A stretch of DNA of 64,000 nucleotides from T3Sed10-241 sp036796255 (GTDB lineage: Bacteria; Bacteroidota; Bacteroidia; Flavobacteriales_D; Cryomorphaceae), in contig DAIRDH010000010.1 in the NCBI GenBank assembly GCA_036796255.1, forward strand, positions 1 through 64,000. Reading direction: 5' to 3'. Each line of letters begins with the position of its first letter. Position 1 is the first letter of the stretch. Positions 34,601 through 44,376 of this stretch are shown here, one piece after another. Made by a program: the position numbers and the translations under genes. Below the pieces are notes generated by a model that saw only the letters and a list, made by a program, of their open reading frames with translations, ran no database searches and had not been told where the DNA came from.

Positions 34601-37211
34601 GCTGTTCCACAAAGGTGATGATTTGGGTATCCGTTGCGGAGCACCCAAAGCCGTTGTCAGCATCAAGCGCAAGTGTAAAAGTTCCGTAAGGACCTTGTAT
34701 TTCGGTCGGAATTCCCTGAGGATCGGAAGCGCTGTAGCCCGCAGGCAAGAGCCAGCTCAGATTCCCCGCAGGAAGATCGGGACTCAAAGTGATTGCGTTT
34801 CCGCAAATGGTGGTGTCGCTGCCCAGCGCCAATTGTGGAAGTTCGGTAAAGCGAACCTCAATGGTGTCGCTGTCACTACAAAGCCCTTCATTAACTTCCA
34901 GCCATGCGGCTTCAAAGATGCCGAATACCGGGCTTGTCATTTCAATGCTTGCGCTATTCAGATTGGGATCGGCCATTGCGCCAGGGGGCAATATCCACGT
35001 GCCTGTGCCGACGGATGGCGTAGCCGACAGGCTTGCGAGATTGCCACATACGGATACATCAGCGCCGGCATCGGCAATTGGCGTTTCAATGAAGCGAACG
35101 GATACAGTGTCTGATGTTGCGCATGGCCCATTGCCCCCTGCGGCAATGGCAAGAAAAGTACCTGCATTGGGAGCTGTTATATTGTTATCACCGCTTGCCG
35201 GATTTTCAAAGATCAGTCCATCCGGGCTGGACCAATTTACATTGGCGTTGATTTCATTGGCCGCAATGGAGGTTTCAAAGCCACACACCGAGTCGGGCGC
35301 TGCGATGCTTATTTGCGGAAGCTCGAAAAAAGTGATTGTTACTGAGGCGGTATCAGAGCAACCATTGCCTGCATTCTCAACCCAGATGAAGGTGTATGAG
35401 CCTTCAGAAGGGACAGTAACCAAAGCATTGGGATCATCCAAATCGCTGAAATTGACACCGAGAGGAGCTGCAAGCCAGCTGCCAGGAACAATGTCAGAAA
35501 CGGCATCAAGGGTATATTCCAATCCGCATGCGTTCGCATCACTTCCGGCATTGGCAATGGGAAAAAGGGATTGGGTGAGAACAATACTTCCGGAGCGTGT
35601 ACAGCCATAAACAAGGTCGGTAACGTCAAAATCATATGTACCGGCAATTAGTCCGCTGCGGCTGAGACTTCCTATACCAATGTCATCCCATTCAACTTCA
35701 TAGCTTCCCGATCCGGCCGAAATGAGAATGTCTATGCTGCCATCGTTACCCAGGCAACTTTCGTTTACCGCATCAAGCTCCCAGGTGAGGGGCACGGTGA
35801 GTGTCACCGTGTCGGTATTGGCACAAGAGCTGTTTGTGTAAGCGCCCGTTGCCACGAAAGTTGTGGTGGTGTCTGTTACCACCTCTGGGTTATCGCAGGG
35901 ATTGCAAGAGAAGGATGCACCGATTGAGGGCTCAACCCCATTGGGGTATGACCAGGTGTGTTCGGCACCATTTTGTGCAAACAAGGTAAGTGGCTCGCCT
36001 GCGCAAATGAGGGTGTCAGGACCTGCGGCCACAGGGCTCCGCGGCACAAAATCTATGGCATAGAAAGTTTGCCCCATCACAGGGCAGCCATCATCGGTGG
36101 CGATGATCAGGAATGATCCTGCGCTGAGTCCCGTGGGCATGCTTCCGCAAAACTGTGCTGTTACGGGATTGCTTCCAGTGGTGGTGAGTGTGGCTCCTGG
36201 GATGATACTTTCGATGGTAGATACAATGGAAATGTCATAACTTGAATCGGAAGAGGTAAACGCGATTTCAAAGCAAAAATCGTCCTCAGCGCAAATCCCG
36301 ATGGTCTGATCATCCAATGGATATCCGCCGCCGCTTACATGGCTCAGGCTTCCGGCCACAGGGGCAGGAGTAGGTACAGGACATGGATTGATCAGGAAAA
36401 GGAAATCTTGCGTGACTTCGCCTACAAGAATCCCGTTTCTGTATTCACTTACCTTAATGGCGGCATTGAAGACTCCTGTTAAGTTTGGTGTTACGGAAAC
36501 CTGACCATTGTTGGGATTGATGGAAATTCCTGTGATTGGCGCTTCGCCTGTATAGGTGCCCGTGTAGTCCATATCAGCAGGGGCGGTTGGAATAAGTGAA
36601 GTCAGCGCCGGTACTAATGCATATGCAAGGCTGTCGCCGTCAGGTTCGCTAAACCCAAGGTTGTAAAACAAGGGATTGGACACGCAGATGTAAGGCAAAT
36701 TCAGTACGCCCATTGCAGGAGATGAATTGCAGATACCATCGACATTGTTGAGGAAGGCCTCCACGTGGATACGGCTCGTTTCGGGACTTACCAAATTTAC
36801 AACAGGCGACCTGTTTTGCTCAGCCACCACGATGCGCCAATCTTCGCAGGGGGTGAGCGTCACCGTTTTCTGGTAGATGTTGAGTTCTACACCAGGTTCC
36901 ATTCCGCCTGCACAACTGGAGTTGGGCAATGATGCCGGGCATAATTGTGATACCTCTTCGGTAAATGTGAGGTCAAAGTTTTCAAACCCGAGGTTGGTGC
37001 AGGATGAATAAATGTATACACTGATGGAAGAAGAGGGCGGCTCCGGATCTCCGCAATCGCGAAACAGATTTACAGTAATCTCATAACTGTTGCCTCCCAG
37101 GCATTCATAGCTGATATTGAGCCCGGAATTGTGGCCGGCGTGAAGCTTTGTTGCTATCCCCCACATAAAGAGGAACGTGCACAAGAGTATTCGCAGGATA
37201 AGATAGAACAT
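31645..37211 (-). CDS. Giant T9SS type B adhesin-like protein (frame interrupted by an assembly gap)
   Basis: Signal peptide MFYLILRILLCTFLFMWGIATKLHA, then a large N-terminal region typical of Bacteroidota surface proteins (ISYECLGGNSYEITVNLFRDC). This is followed by about six Ig-like repeats of ~80-85 residues, each with a CG core (ACGLEYTLDA, VCGFETSIAA, VCGNLASLSA, ICGNAITLSP, ICGFTATLDA, VCGLETIIWA). Next comes a PKD-like domain (SYLWHTGEASAEAGAVYNHR), and at the end a gliding-motility C-terminal domain (LLLFMPNAFTPDGDGLNDLF), the type B T9SS signal. 100 N split the frame, but a 55-bp direct repeat flanks them; collapsing it puts both halves in phase as one 1803-residue protein. Likely surface adhesion; ligand unknown. 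Confidence 0.87.
33061..33270. repeat. 55-bp perfect direct repeat flanking the gap (assembly artefact)
   Basis: Bases 33061-33115 equal 33216-33270. A 55-bp end overlap looks like a de Bruijn graph k-mer overlap left unmerged rather than a biological repeat. Removing 155 nt (N plus one copy) restores the reading frame. Confidence 0.9.
33116..33215. other. Assembly gap, 100 N
   Basis: Exactly 100 N inside the giant adhesin gene, flanked by a perfect 55-bp direct repeat. It is a scaffold join between contigs that already overlap. Confidence 0.95.
34100..35535 (-). repeat. Tandem Ig-like repeats within the giant adhesin
   Basis: About six units of ~80-85 residues. Each begins near a conserved CG pair and ends with a CSDTxxVxITF-like strand and an ExP turn. 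The units are diverged in sequence; boundaries are approximate. Confidence 0.65.
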
Positions 37212-37358
37212 GGGTCAACAAAGTTATAAACCTCTTCATCTCATCCAATTACTTTCTGTGGGTATATGCAAACATGAAAAGGCCTAAAGGCGATGTTATC
37301 TTTAAATTAAGAATGGAATGTGTCTTTAAAAAAGCAGGGGATTACCCATGGTATTTCA

Positions 37359-37366
37359 TACTTTTG
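37359..37366 (+). promoter_or_regulatory. Possible -7 box TACTTTTG for the lamin-tail/TonB/PLD operon
   Basis: Matches TAnnTTTG, 25 bp before the ATG at 37392; no clear -33 element. It is the only candidate in the 180-bp divergent spacer. Confidence 0.35.
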
Positions 37367-37391
37367 AGGGCGATTATCAAATTCAAATCTT

Positions 37392-38393
37392 ATGAAAAAA
37401 ATGCTACTAACCGCTGCCTTAGCAGCTACAGCAAGTTACATGACGGCTCAGGGTTGTAACGAGTTGTTTATTTCTGAATATGTTGAAGGCCGATTCAACA
37501 ACAAAGCTTTGGAACTTTACAACCCGACTCCGAATCCTATAAATCTCAGCAATTACAATCTGGCGCGTTATTCAAACGGATCGCCAAATGCCGCTACCAA
37601 CCAGCGCTATACCCTTCCTGATGTGATGCTGGAACCTTACCAGACCTGGGTTATTGTAATTGACAAGCGCAACCCTGAGGGTGAAGGTGTAGAAACTCCT
37701 GTGTGGGTCGAATTGCAGGCAAAAGCAGATCATTTTGCCAATCCCGTCTATGGTGAAAACAATACCATGTACTTCAATGGGAATGATGCAATGGTTTTAA
37801 GTCGTGTTTTGTCTTCGGGCGCTTCAATACCAGTTGATGTAATTGGCCGTATTGGTCAGGATCCGGACTGTGGTAATACCCCATTTCAAGGCGGCGGCTG
37901 GAACAATGTAGGTCCCTCATTCGTCTCATGCGAAAACGACTCAGAATCGTGGACAACTGACCATAGCCTCATCCGAAAATTTGATTCAACTATTGGTAAC
38001 AATACGAACTTGCAGAGCGCTTGGGATGTGAGTGTGGATTGGGACTCTATCCCAGCACAAATCATAGGTGAAGAGGGGTTTATCGTTGGGAACTGGGAAT
38101 CACTTGGATCACATGATTGTGCTTGCGCACCACTGAGCGCACGCAACGCGGATCAAAAAGTAGGTAAGCTTTACCCTAACCCTGTTGGCGCCAATGAAAT
38201 GTTGCGCTTTTCAGCGCCCCATGCCACATCACGCTTTGAGGTATATGACCTCGCTGGAAAAATGATCAAAGCTGAATTTATTGCCAATTTGGAATCTTTC
38301 GAAGTAAGCACAGCTGGTATGAATAAAGGCGTCTACATGTTGCGCACTTATGCCGCAGGTGGTGTGTACGTCCATAAGTTTATCGTGCACTAA
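37392..38393 (+). CDS. Secreted lamin-tail domain protein with T9SS type A sorting domain
   Basis: 333 residues. Signal peptide MKKMLLTAALAATASYMTAQ is followed by a lamin-tail (LTD) beta-sandwich: LFISEYVEGRFNNKALELYN, INLSNYNLARYSNG, ANGDA-like NGNDAMVLSR and an invariant-looking VIDVIGRIGQDP-type strand (here PVDVIGRIGQDP). The C terminus KLYPNPVGANEMLRF ... GVYMLRTYAAGG is a T9SS type A signal, so the protein goes to the cell surface. Such LTDs often accompany secreted nucleases and phosphatases; none is fused here. A TonB receptor starts 14 bp downstream, then a secreted PLD-like enzyme, making a three-gene operon. Confidence 0.85.
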   Translation: MKKMLLTAALAATASYMTAQGCNELFISEYVEGRFNNKALELYNPTPNPINLSNYNLARYSNGSPNAATNQRYTLPDVMLEPYQTWVIVIDKRNPEGEGVETPVWVELQAKADHFANPVYGENNTMYFNGNDAMVLSRVLSSGASIPVDVIGRIGQDPDCGNTPFQGGGWNNVGPSFVSCENDSESWTTDHSLIRKFDSTIGNNTNLQSAWDVSVDWDSIPAQIIGEEGFIVGNWESLGSHDCACAPLSARNADQKVGKLYPNPVGANEMLRFSAPHATSRFEVYDLAGKMIKAEFIANLESFEVSTAGMNKGVYMLRTYAAGGVYVHKFIVH

Positions 38394-38407
38394 TTCAATA
38401 ATTTAAA

Positions 38408-41257
38408 GTGCGACAAATAACAATTTGTTTGATGCTCCTTCTGCTTTGCGGGGGAGCATCAGTTTTAAAAGGGCAGTCGGTTGTAAAAGGCCGTGTGCTG
38501 GACGGACTTACACAGGAACCACTTCCCGGAGCCACTGTCACCTATGCGCCAGGAAAAGGTATGGTGACCAACCTGGATGGAGAGTATATTCTGGAGTTGC
38601 CCGCAGGAGCGTATACGCTGAACTATTCTTTTGTTGGATATGAGACGCATACCGTGGATGTAAATTTGGCAGAAGGCCAAATTCTAAATCGCATCATCCG
38701 GCTCAATTCACTTACGCTGAAAGAAGTATCTATTGTGGCCGATATGGCGCGGGACAGGAAAACACCAGTAGCATTTTCCACAGTCTCGCCAAGGCAAATT
38801 GAAGAAGAGCTCGGATCGCAGGACCTTCCCATGATCCTCAATCATACACCAGGCGTCTATGCCACCCAAACAGGTGGTGGCGATGGAGATGCACGCATCA
38901 ACATTCGCGGTTTTGACCAGAGCAATATCGCCGTGATGATCGATGGTATTCCGATGAATGACATGCAAAACAGGCGTGTGTTCTGGAGCAATTGGTTTGG
39001 ACTTGATCTTGTTACTGGCAATGTGCAGGTGCAGCGCGGATTGAGCGCTTCTAAGCTTGCTCTGCCTTCCATTGGTGGTACGCTCAACATTCTCACCAGG
39101 GGCATTGACGATAAGCAGTCAACCAAAGTGCGTCAGGAAATAGGCAGTGGCAACTTCACCCGAACCACATTCATGCACAATTCAGGACGGCTTGATAATG
39201 GCTGGGGCTTCACTGTTTCCGGTTCCTATAAGAAAGGCGACGGCCTGGTAGACGCCACATGGACAGAGGGTTTCTTCTACTACCTCAAAGTAGAAAAGAT
39301 GTTCAAAAAGCACCGTTTCAGCTTTACAGGATTCGGAGCGCCGCAAAGCCATGGACAACGTTCATTCAAAGGCGAAGTGGCTGAATACAGCCATGCCTAC
39401 GCCGCGGAGATTGGCATACCTGACGATGTAATTGGTCGCGCGCCCGACCGGGGCCGCTATTACAACCAGCACTGGGGTCAGTACGAAGATTATCAGCTCC
39501 AGGGCAACCCACTTCCCCCTCCTTTTGAAAATTTTGCTGAGTCATTTGAAATTGCCCAAAGGGGAGAGTTGAAGAATGTATATGAGAGGGTAAATTTCTA
39601 CCACAAACCTCAATTTGTACTCCGCGATTTCTGGCAAATTCACAGCAACCTTTCGGTGGCGACGAGTGCTTATCTTTCCATAGGCCGCGGTGGTGGTACG
39701 CAGCTGCGGAGCCGCTCAGGATTGGGCGAAACGGGTGCGGGGTTGATCAATTTCCAAGAGTTTAGGGACAATCAAATCACAAATCCGCTCAATGGACAAT
39801 TCGATTTCCAAAATATTGACCCTGAGTTTTCGGAAACAGAAATCAGGGCCGACAACTATTTGCGCGTAGCCCGAAATGACCACTTCTGGACAGGATTTCT
39901 ATCACAAGCCAACTGGACACTGACCGACGAATTGGTGCTTACAGGTGGGGTGGATTTCAGGTACTATACCGGATACCAGTACAGTGAAATTCACCAATTC
40001 ATTGGTGGAGACTATTTTGTTGACAATTCCGATCTTAATGCCCCGGTAAATCAAGTGAAGCGTGAAGGCGATCGCCTTTTCAGAAATCAGGAAGCCCACG
40101 TGGCTTGGGGAGGGCTGTTCGGGCAGGCAGAATACAGTTCTGGCCCACTCACGCTCACCGCAAATCTTACTGTGGCCAGAACAGGCTTCATGGGCCGCGA
40201 CCATTTCCGCAAGCGCCAATTGGTGGTAGGCGATACCATTTTGGATATTGGCTACCGCGATGAGATTGTATACCAGGATCAAACATTTGACAGGAATTCA
40301 CCCGGATTGCGCCCTTACCAAACCGACTGGATTTACGTGAACGGCTATACTGCTAAGCTGGGCGCCAATTACGACCTTACAGAGCGTATGAACGTGTATG
40401 TGAATGGAGGTTACATGTCTATCGCTCCAATCTTTGCCAACGTCATCGACCGCGATTTCGATCCTTTTATGGAGTTTTTCAACGAAAACATTAGTGCCAT
40501 TGAACTTGGATACCAATACGGTTCTAAGCGACTTACAGGAAATGTAAACGCCTATTACACGTATTGGGGCAACAGGCCCGTGTCAAGATTGGTACTGGTG
40601 AATTATCCGGCAGGTGGCGTGAATGGTGATATAGGAGAGGATACTTTTGCCTTTGTGCGAAGCATCGATGCACTCCACATGGGCGTCGAGTTTGAAGGCG
40701 CTTATAAGATCACTTCTAAATGGACTGTTGAAGGCCTCCTGAGCATCGGAAACTGGACCTGGCAAAGTGAAGAAACAGCGCAGTATGTTCAGGGCAACAC
40801 CGTCATTGTAGACGACCAGGGTGAACCATTGGAATTCGTGATCGACCCACGTGGGGTGCGCGTAGGCGATGCTGCACAAACCCAAATTGGTGGCTCTTTG
40901 GAATTTGCACCCAACAACAACTGCTTCATAAGGAGCCGTGTGCTGCACTTCACTGACAATTTTAGCCAGTTTCAACCTGAAACGGTTACAGGCCAGAACA
41001 GGGGAAGGCAGTCATGGGAAATTCCAGCTTACACGCTCTTTGAGCTCCATGCCAGCTACCGCTTCCGTTTTGAAAAAAGTAATTTGCGCATTGGTGCAAG
41101 TGTGTTCAACCTATTTGATACTTTTTTCATCTCCGACGCCCAAAACAACGATACCTTCACACGGTACACCAACACACAAAACTTTGATGCTGCTTCAGCG
41201 GGTGTTTTCCCGGGTATGGGGCGCAGAATCAACTTCAACGTTACATTCGAAATTTAA
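38408..41257 (+). CDS. TonB-dependent outer-membrane receptor with CarboxypepD_reg domain
   Basis: 949 residues from a GTG start (38408). Signal peptide to about residue 23 (ICLMLLLLCGGASVLKGQ), then a carboxypeptidase-regulatory-like domain (VVKGRVLDGLTQEPLPGATV). The plug follows (MILNHTPGVYATQTGGGDGD, INIRGFDQSNIAVMIDGIPM), then a 22-strand-type barrel ending in aromatic INFNVTFEI. Such receptors import bound ligands using TonB energy. No SusD-like partner is present, which argues against a classic glycan utilization locus. The gene sits between a lamin-tail surface protein and a secreted OB/PLD protein; the ligand could be a product they bind or release. Confidence 0.92.
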   Translation: MRQITICLMLLLLCGGASVLKGQSVVKGRVLDGLTQEPLPGATVTYAPGKGMVTNLDGEYILELPAGAYTLNYSFVGYETHTVDVNLAEGQILNRIIRLNSLTLKEVSIVADMARDRKTPVAFSTVSPRQIEEELGSQDLPMILNHTPGVYATQTGGGDGDARINIRGFDQSNIAVMIDGIPMNDMQNRRVFWSNWFGLDLVTGNVQVQRGLSASKLALPSIGGTLNILTRGIDDKQSTKVRQEIGSGNFTRTTFMHNSGRLDNGWGFTVSGSYKKGDGLVDATWTEGFFYYLKVEKMFKKHRFSFTGFGAPQSHGQRSFKGEVAEYSHAYAAEIGIPDDVIGRAPDRGRYYNQHWGQYEDYQLQGNPLPPPFENFAESFEIAQRGELKNVYERVNFYHKPQFVLRDFWQIHSNLSVATSAYLSIGRGGGTQLRSRSGLGETGAGLINFQEFRDNQITNPLNGQFDFQNIDPEFSETEIRADNYLRVARNDHFWTGFLSQANWTLTDELVLTGGVDFRYYTGYQYSEIHQFIGGDYFVDNSDLNAPVNQVKREGDRLFRNQEAHVAWGGLFGQAEYSSGPLTLTANLTVARTGFMGRDHFRKRQLVVGDTILDIGYRDEIVYQDQTFDRNSPGLRPYQTDWIYVNGYTAKLGANYDLTERMNVYVNGGYMSIAPIFANVIDRDFDPFMEFFNENISAIELGYQYGSKRLTGNVNAYYTYWGNRPVSRLVLVNYPAGGVNGDIGEDTFAFVRSIDALHMGVEFEGAYKITSKWTVEGLLSIGNWTWQSEETAQYVQGNTVIVDDQGEPLEFVIDPRGVRVGDAAQTQIGGSLEFAPNNNCFIRSRVLHFTDNFSQFQPETVTGQNRGRQSWEIPAYTLFELHASYRFRFEKSNLRIGASVFNLFDTFFISDAQNNDTFTRYTNTQNFDAASAGVFPGMGRRINFNVTFEI

Positions 41258-41270
41258 CACCAACCCATAA

Positions 41271-43472
41271 ATGAAAAGTTTTTTATTTTTTGCAACGGCA
41301 TGGTTCTGCATGTCAGCACTTTCTGCTCAGGTCATTGACATTGCAGAGGCACGCGCCTTGCCTGAGGGCACCACAGTGACCGTAACCGGTACAGTAACCA
41401 GCGGACAGGAACTGGGCAACATTCGCTATTATCAGGATGCTACCGGTGGTTTTGCTGCATTCAGCCCAACCTTGAGTACCGTGTTGCGACACGATTCTAT
41501 CACCATCACCGGGGAGATCAGCTCCTTCAACGGACTGTTGCAAATATCACCCGTAACCAGCTTCGAGAACCATGGGCAGGCCGTGGTGCAAATTGAGCCA
41601 TTGCCTGTAAGCCTAAGTGATATAGGTAGTGCCACTGAATCTGTGCTTGTATCAGTTGAGGCTTGCGTATTTGCAGATGGCGGATCCAACTTCTCAGGAA
41701 ACAGCACTTACAACATTACCAGTATGGGCACTGATGGAACCGTGTTTATACGCAATGGTAATCCACTCGTCGGCAGCCTCATCCCTGTGAGCCCTGTTGA
41801 CATCGTCGCAGTTTCATCGCAATTTTCTTTCAGCGGCGTAGGAGGTTATCAATTGCTGCCCAGAGATGCAGATGATTTCAGTAGCCCCAATCCCATCAAC
41901 ATCATTTCGGCCATTGGCGTGAGCGATTTGACAACCACAGGATTTACGCTTAGCTGGGTGACAGATATTGCTGCGAGCACAGAGACTTTTTACACCGCTG
42001 ACCTCGATGGGGAAGGCTTGCAAGACAATGCCATTACCCAGGCTGAATCCGTTACGGAGCACAGTATGACCATCAGCTCACTGGAGCCGGGCGAAGTTTA
42101 CTTCACGCGTGTGTTTTCTGTAGCGGGCAGCGATACCGCGTTCAGCAGCATTTTTGCAGTGGCGACTGTTTCCAACAGCTCTGGTGAAATGGAGGCTTTC
42201 TTTAATGGAAGCGTTGTACACGAAGTGGCGGAACCTGAAGATAACCTTGCCCAAACAGCCAATCTGAGAAATAAAGTAGTTGAATTTATTAGCATGGCTG
42301 AAAGCACACTTGACATCGCGGCATACAATATAAACGACAACGCAATTGTAAATGCACTTAACCAGGCCTACAACAATGGGGTTGATGTGCGTTTCGTCGG
42401 CGAAGCTCAAAATGCAAACATTGGTTTGAATAACCTGAATGGCAATATTCCTATTCTGCTGCGCCAGGATGGACAAGGCTCCGGCATGCACAACAAGTTT
42501 ATTGTGATAGACCAGGCCTCCATGGACAATAGCTATGTTTTGATGGGCAGTACGAATTTCACGGAAAATCAACTAGACAGTGACTTCAACCACATGGTGA
42601 TCATACAAGACCGCTCACTGGCCAAGGCCTACACCATCGAGTTTAATGAAATGTGGGGTGGAAGCGGAATGGAGCCGGACGCAAGTCTTGCACGATTCGG
42701 CCCTGACAAAATCAACAATACACCGCGCGATTTCATTATCGGAGGCAAAGAGGTGCAACTTTATTTCTCGCCATCAGACGGTACAACCAACGGAATTATT
42801 CAAGCCCTCAATACCACCAACGCTTCAGTAGAATTCGCATTGCTCGTATTTACAGTAACACCAATCGCAAACCTCCTGATTGAGTTGAATAACAACTTCT
42901 TCATCAATGTACGGGGTATGATCGATCAGGTCAATACCACTGGCTCTGAATTCACCAACCTCACAGAAAATCTTGTGCCGGTGCTTGAGCATACCATTCC
43001 GCAAGTGCAGCTGCACCATAAGTATGCCATTGTAGACCATTCAGACTTGAATTCAGATCCACTCGTGATTACGGGTTCACACAACTGGTCGGCTTCTGCC
43101 AATAATGTGAACGATGAGAACATGCTGGTGATTCACGATGCAAACCTGACCAATCAATTTTACCAGGAGTGGCAAGCGCGTTGGAACGGCCTTACGGTCA
43201 ACAGCACCGAAGCTGAAGTCACAAACTTCAACATGTATCCAAATCCTGCTGCCGATCAACTCAACCTGCAGTTCAATGCCCCGAGCAGCGACCGCAACCG
43301 AGTTGAAATCACTGATATCAATGGAAAGCGCGTCCTCAATTACCAATTTGCAGCGCCGGCTGGAGAGAACAATATGATGCTCGATGTGCGCAATTTGCCA
43401 AACGGCGTTTACGTATTGAGTATTTCAGGCGACTGGGGTGGCAAGGCTGAAAAGCTGGTTATTGCCCGTTGA
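41271..43472 (+). CDS. Secreted phospholipase D-fold protein with OB-like and Fn3 domains and T9SS signal
   Basis: 733 residues. Signal peptide MKSFLFFATAWFCMSALSAQ; residues ~21-200 look like OB-fold domains seen in secreted nucleases (EGTTVTVTGTVTSGQ, DSITITGEISSFNGLLQI). Residues ~205-300 are fibronectin III-like. Residues ~310-620 are a PLD-fold enzyme with both HKD motifs intact: H407/K409/D414 in HNKFIVID with GSTNFTE after it, and H582/K584/D589 in HHKYAIVD with GSHNWSAS after it. The end NMYPNPAADQLNLQF ... GVYVLSISGDWGG is a T9SS type A domain. PLD folds hydrolyse phosphodiesters in lipids or nucleic acids; the OB domains favour nucleic acids (inference). It is the last gene of the operon. 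Confidence 0.88.
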   Translation: MKSFLFFATAWFCMSALSAQVIDIAEARALPEGTTVTVTGTVTSGQELGNIRYYQDATGGFAAFSPTLSTVLRHDSITITGEISSFNGLLQISPVTSFENHGQAVVQIEPLPVSLSDIGSATESVLVSVEACVFADGGSNFSGNSTYNITSMGTDGTVFIRNGNPLVGSLIPVSPVDIVAVSSQFSFSGVGGYQLLPRDADDFSSPNPINIISAIGVSDLTTTGFTLSWVTDIAASTETFYTADLDGEGLQDNAITQAESVTEHSMTISSLEPGEVYFTRVFSVAGSDTAFSSIFAVATVSNSSGEMEAFFNGSVVHEVAEPEDNLAQTANLRNKVVEFISMAESTLDIAAYNINDNAIVNALNQAYNNGVDVRFVGEAQNANIGLNNLNGNIPILLRQDGQGSGMHNKFIVIDQASMDNSYVLMGSTNFTENQLDSDFNHMVIIQDRSLAKAYTIEFNEMWGGSGMEPDASLARFGPDKINNTPRDFIIGGKEVQLYFSPSDGTTNGIIQALNTTNASVEFALLVFTVTPIANLLIELNNNFFINVRGMIDQVNTTGSEFTNLTENLVPVLEHTIPQVQLHHKYAIVDHSDLNSDPLVITGSHNWSASANNVNDENMLVIHDANLTNQFYQEWQARWNGLTVNSTEAEVTNFNMYPNPAADQLNLQFNAPSSDRNRVEITDINGKRVLNYQFAAPAGENNMMLDVRNLPNGVYVLSISGDWGGKAEKLVIAR

Positions 43473-43529
43473 TTTTAGAATATCCACGGCATTATTTTCC
43501 TCCCTTGCTTTGAAAAAATGAGCAAAAGA

Positions 43530-43559
43530 AAAAGGGCTGACACTTTTGTCAGCCCTTTT
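43530..43559. terminator. Bidirectional rho-independent terminator
   Basis: A perfect 13-bp stem AAAAGGGCTGACA/TGTCAGCCCTTTT with a 4-nt loop, T-rich on both outer sides. It lies between the converging PLD gene and alpha/beta-hydrolase gene. Confidence 0.9.
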
Positions 43560-43617
43560 CCTTTAATCACCAATTAAACCTTATTAATGAAATCCGGTGG
43601 GTTTACGCCACTTCTCA

Positions 43618-44376
43618 TTAAGGGGTTACAAAATTTCTTAAAATTTCTTCGAGGCCAGCTGGGTCTTCAGCGTGTACCCAGTGTCCCGTGGGCAATACAG
43701 CAAATTCGGCCTTGGGGAAAATAGCCAAAATTGCGGCCTTATCACCCTCCTTAACGTAGTCTGACTTGCTCCCGGCGATGAAAAGTGCAGGCACGTCGAC
43801 TTCAGTTTCTTCCATTGCTTTGAGGATTTCCGGCATTTTGCCCTCTAAAACTGGAATATTGATGCGCCAGCCGAATTGCTTCTTGTCTTTGCGGTAAAGG
43901 CTTTTCAGCAAAAACTGCCTCACGCCAAAGTCGTGGATGTGCGCTTTCATGGCATCTTCTGCCTCACCGCGCGATTGAAGCTTGTCAGCGTCGATTGACC
44001 GCAAGCCCGCGAGTATAGTCTGGTGGTGGGGGGGATAGGATTTCACACCGATGTCAACCACCACAATACGGTTCACCCTTTCGGGAAATAAGCGCGCAAA
44101 GGTCATCGTCGTTTTTCCGCCCATGGAGTGCCCCACAATGGAAGCTTTATCAATACCTTCTGCATCCATGAGTTCGGCGAGGTCGCCGGCCATCAATTCA
44201 TAGCTGAAGTCATCGCTGTGTGGGGAGCGGCCGTGGTTGCGCAGGTCTACGAGGTATACAGTATAGGTGTCGGCTATGCTTTTGGCAAAAGTGAGCCAGT
44301 TGTCGGCCGAGCCAAAAAGCCCGTGCAAAATGATAAGGGGATGGCCCTCACCCAATTTTTGATAATGAAGTTTCAT
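43618..44376 (-). CDS. Alpha/beta-hydrolase, YbfF-like esterase
   Basis: 252 residues of the alpha/beta-hydrolase fold. The oxyanion loop is LIILHGLFGSADNW, the nucleophile elbow is VGHSMGG (S84), VDLRNHGRSPHS is the conserved strand and turn, and GHWVHAEDP supplies the catalytic histidine. This set closely resembles bacterial YbfF-type acyl esterases. No signal peptide, so cytoplasmic. The ATG overlaps the pdxJ stop by 4 nt, giving a pdxJ-hydrolase operon, a pairing I recall in other Bacteroidota. Its natural substrate is unknown. Confidence 0.9.
   Translation of the reverse strand: MKLHYQKLGEGHPLIILHGLFGSADNWLTFAKSIADTYTVYLVDLRNHGRSPHSDDFSYELMAGDLAELMDAEGIDKASIVGHSMGGKTTMTFARLFPERVNRIVVVDIGVKSYPPHHQTILAGLRSIDADKLQSRGEAEDAMKAHIHDFGVRQFLLKSLYRKDKKQFGWRINIPVLEGKMPEILKAMEETEVDVPALFIAGSKSDYVKEGDKAAILAIFPKAEFAVLPTGHWVHAEDPAGLEEILRNFVTP

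Noticed and set aside
34789..35610. Long plus-strand ORF (273 codons) opposite the giant adhesin
   Set aside because: Shadow of the Ig-like repeats; low-complexity Ser/Pro/Ala composition and no domain.
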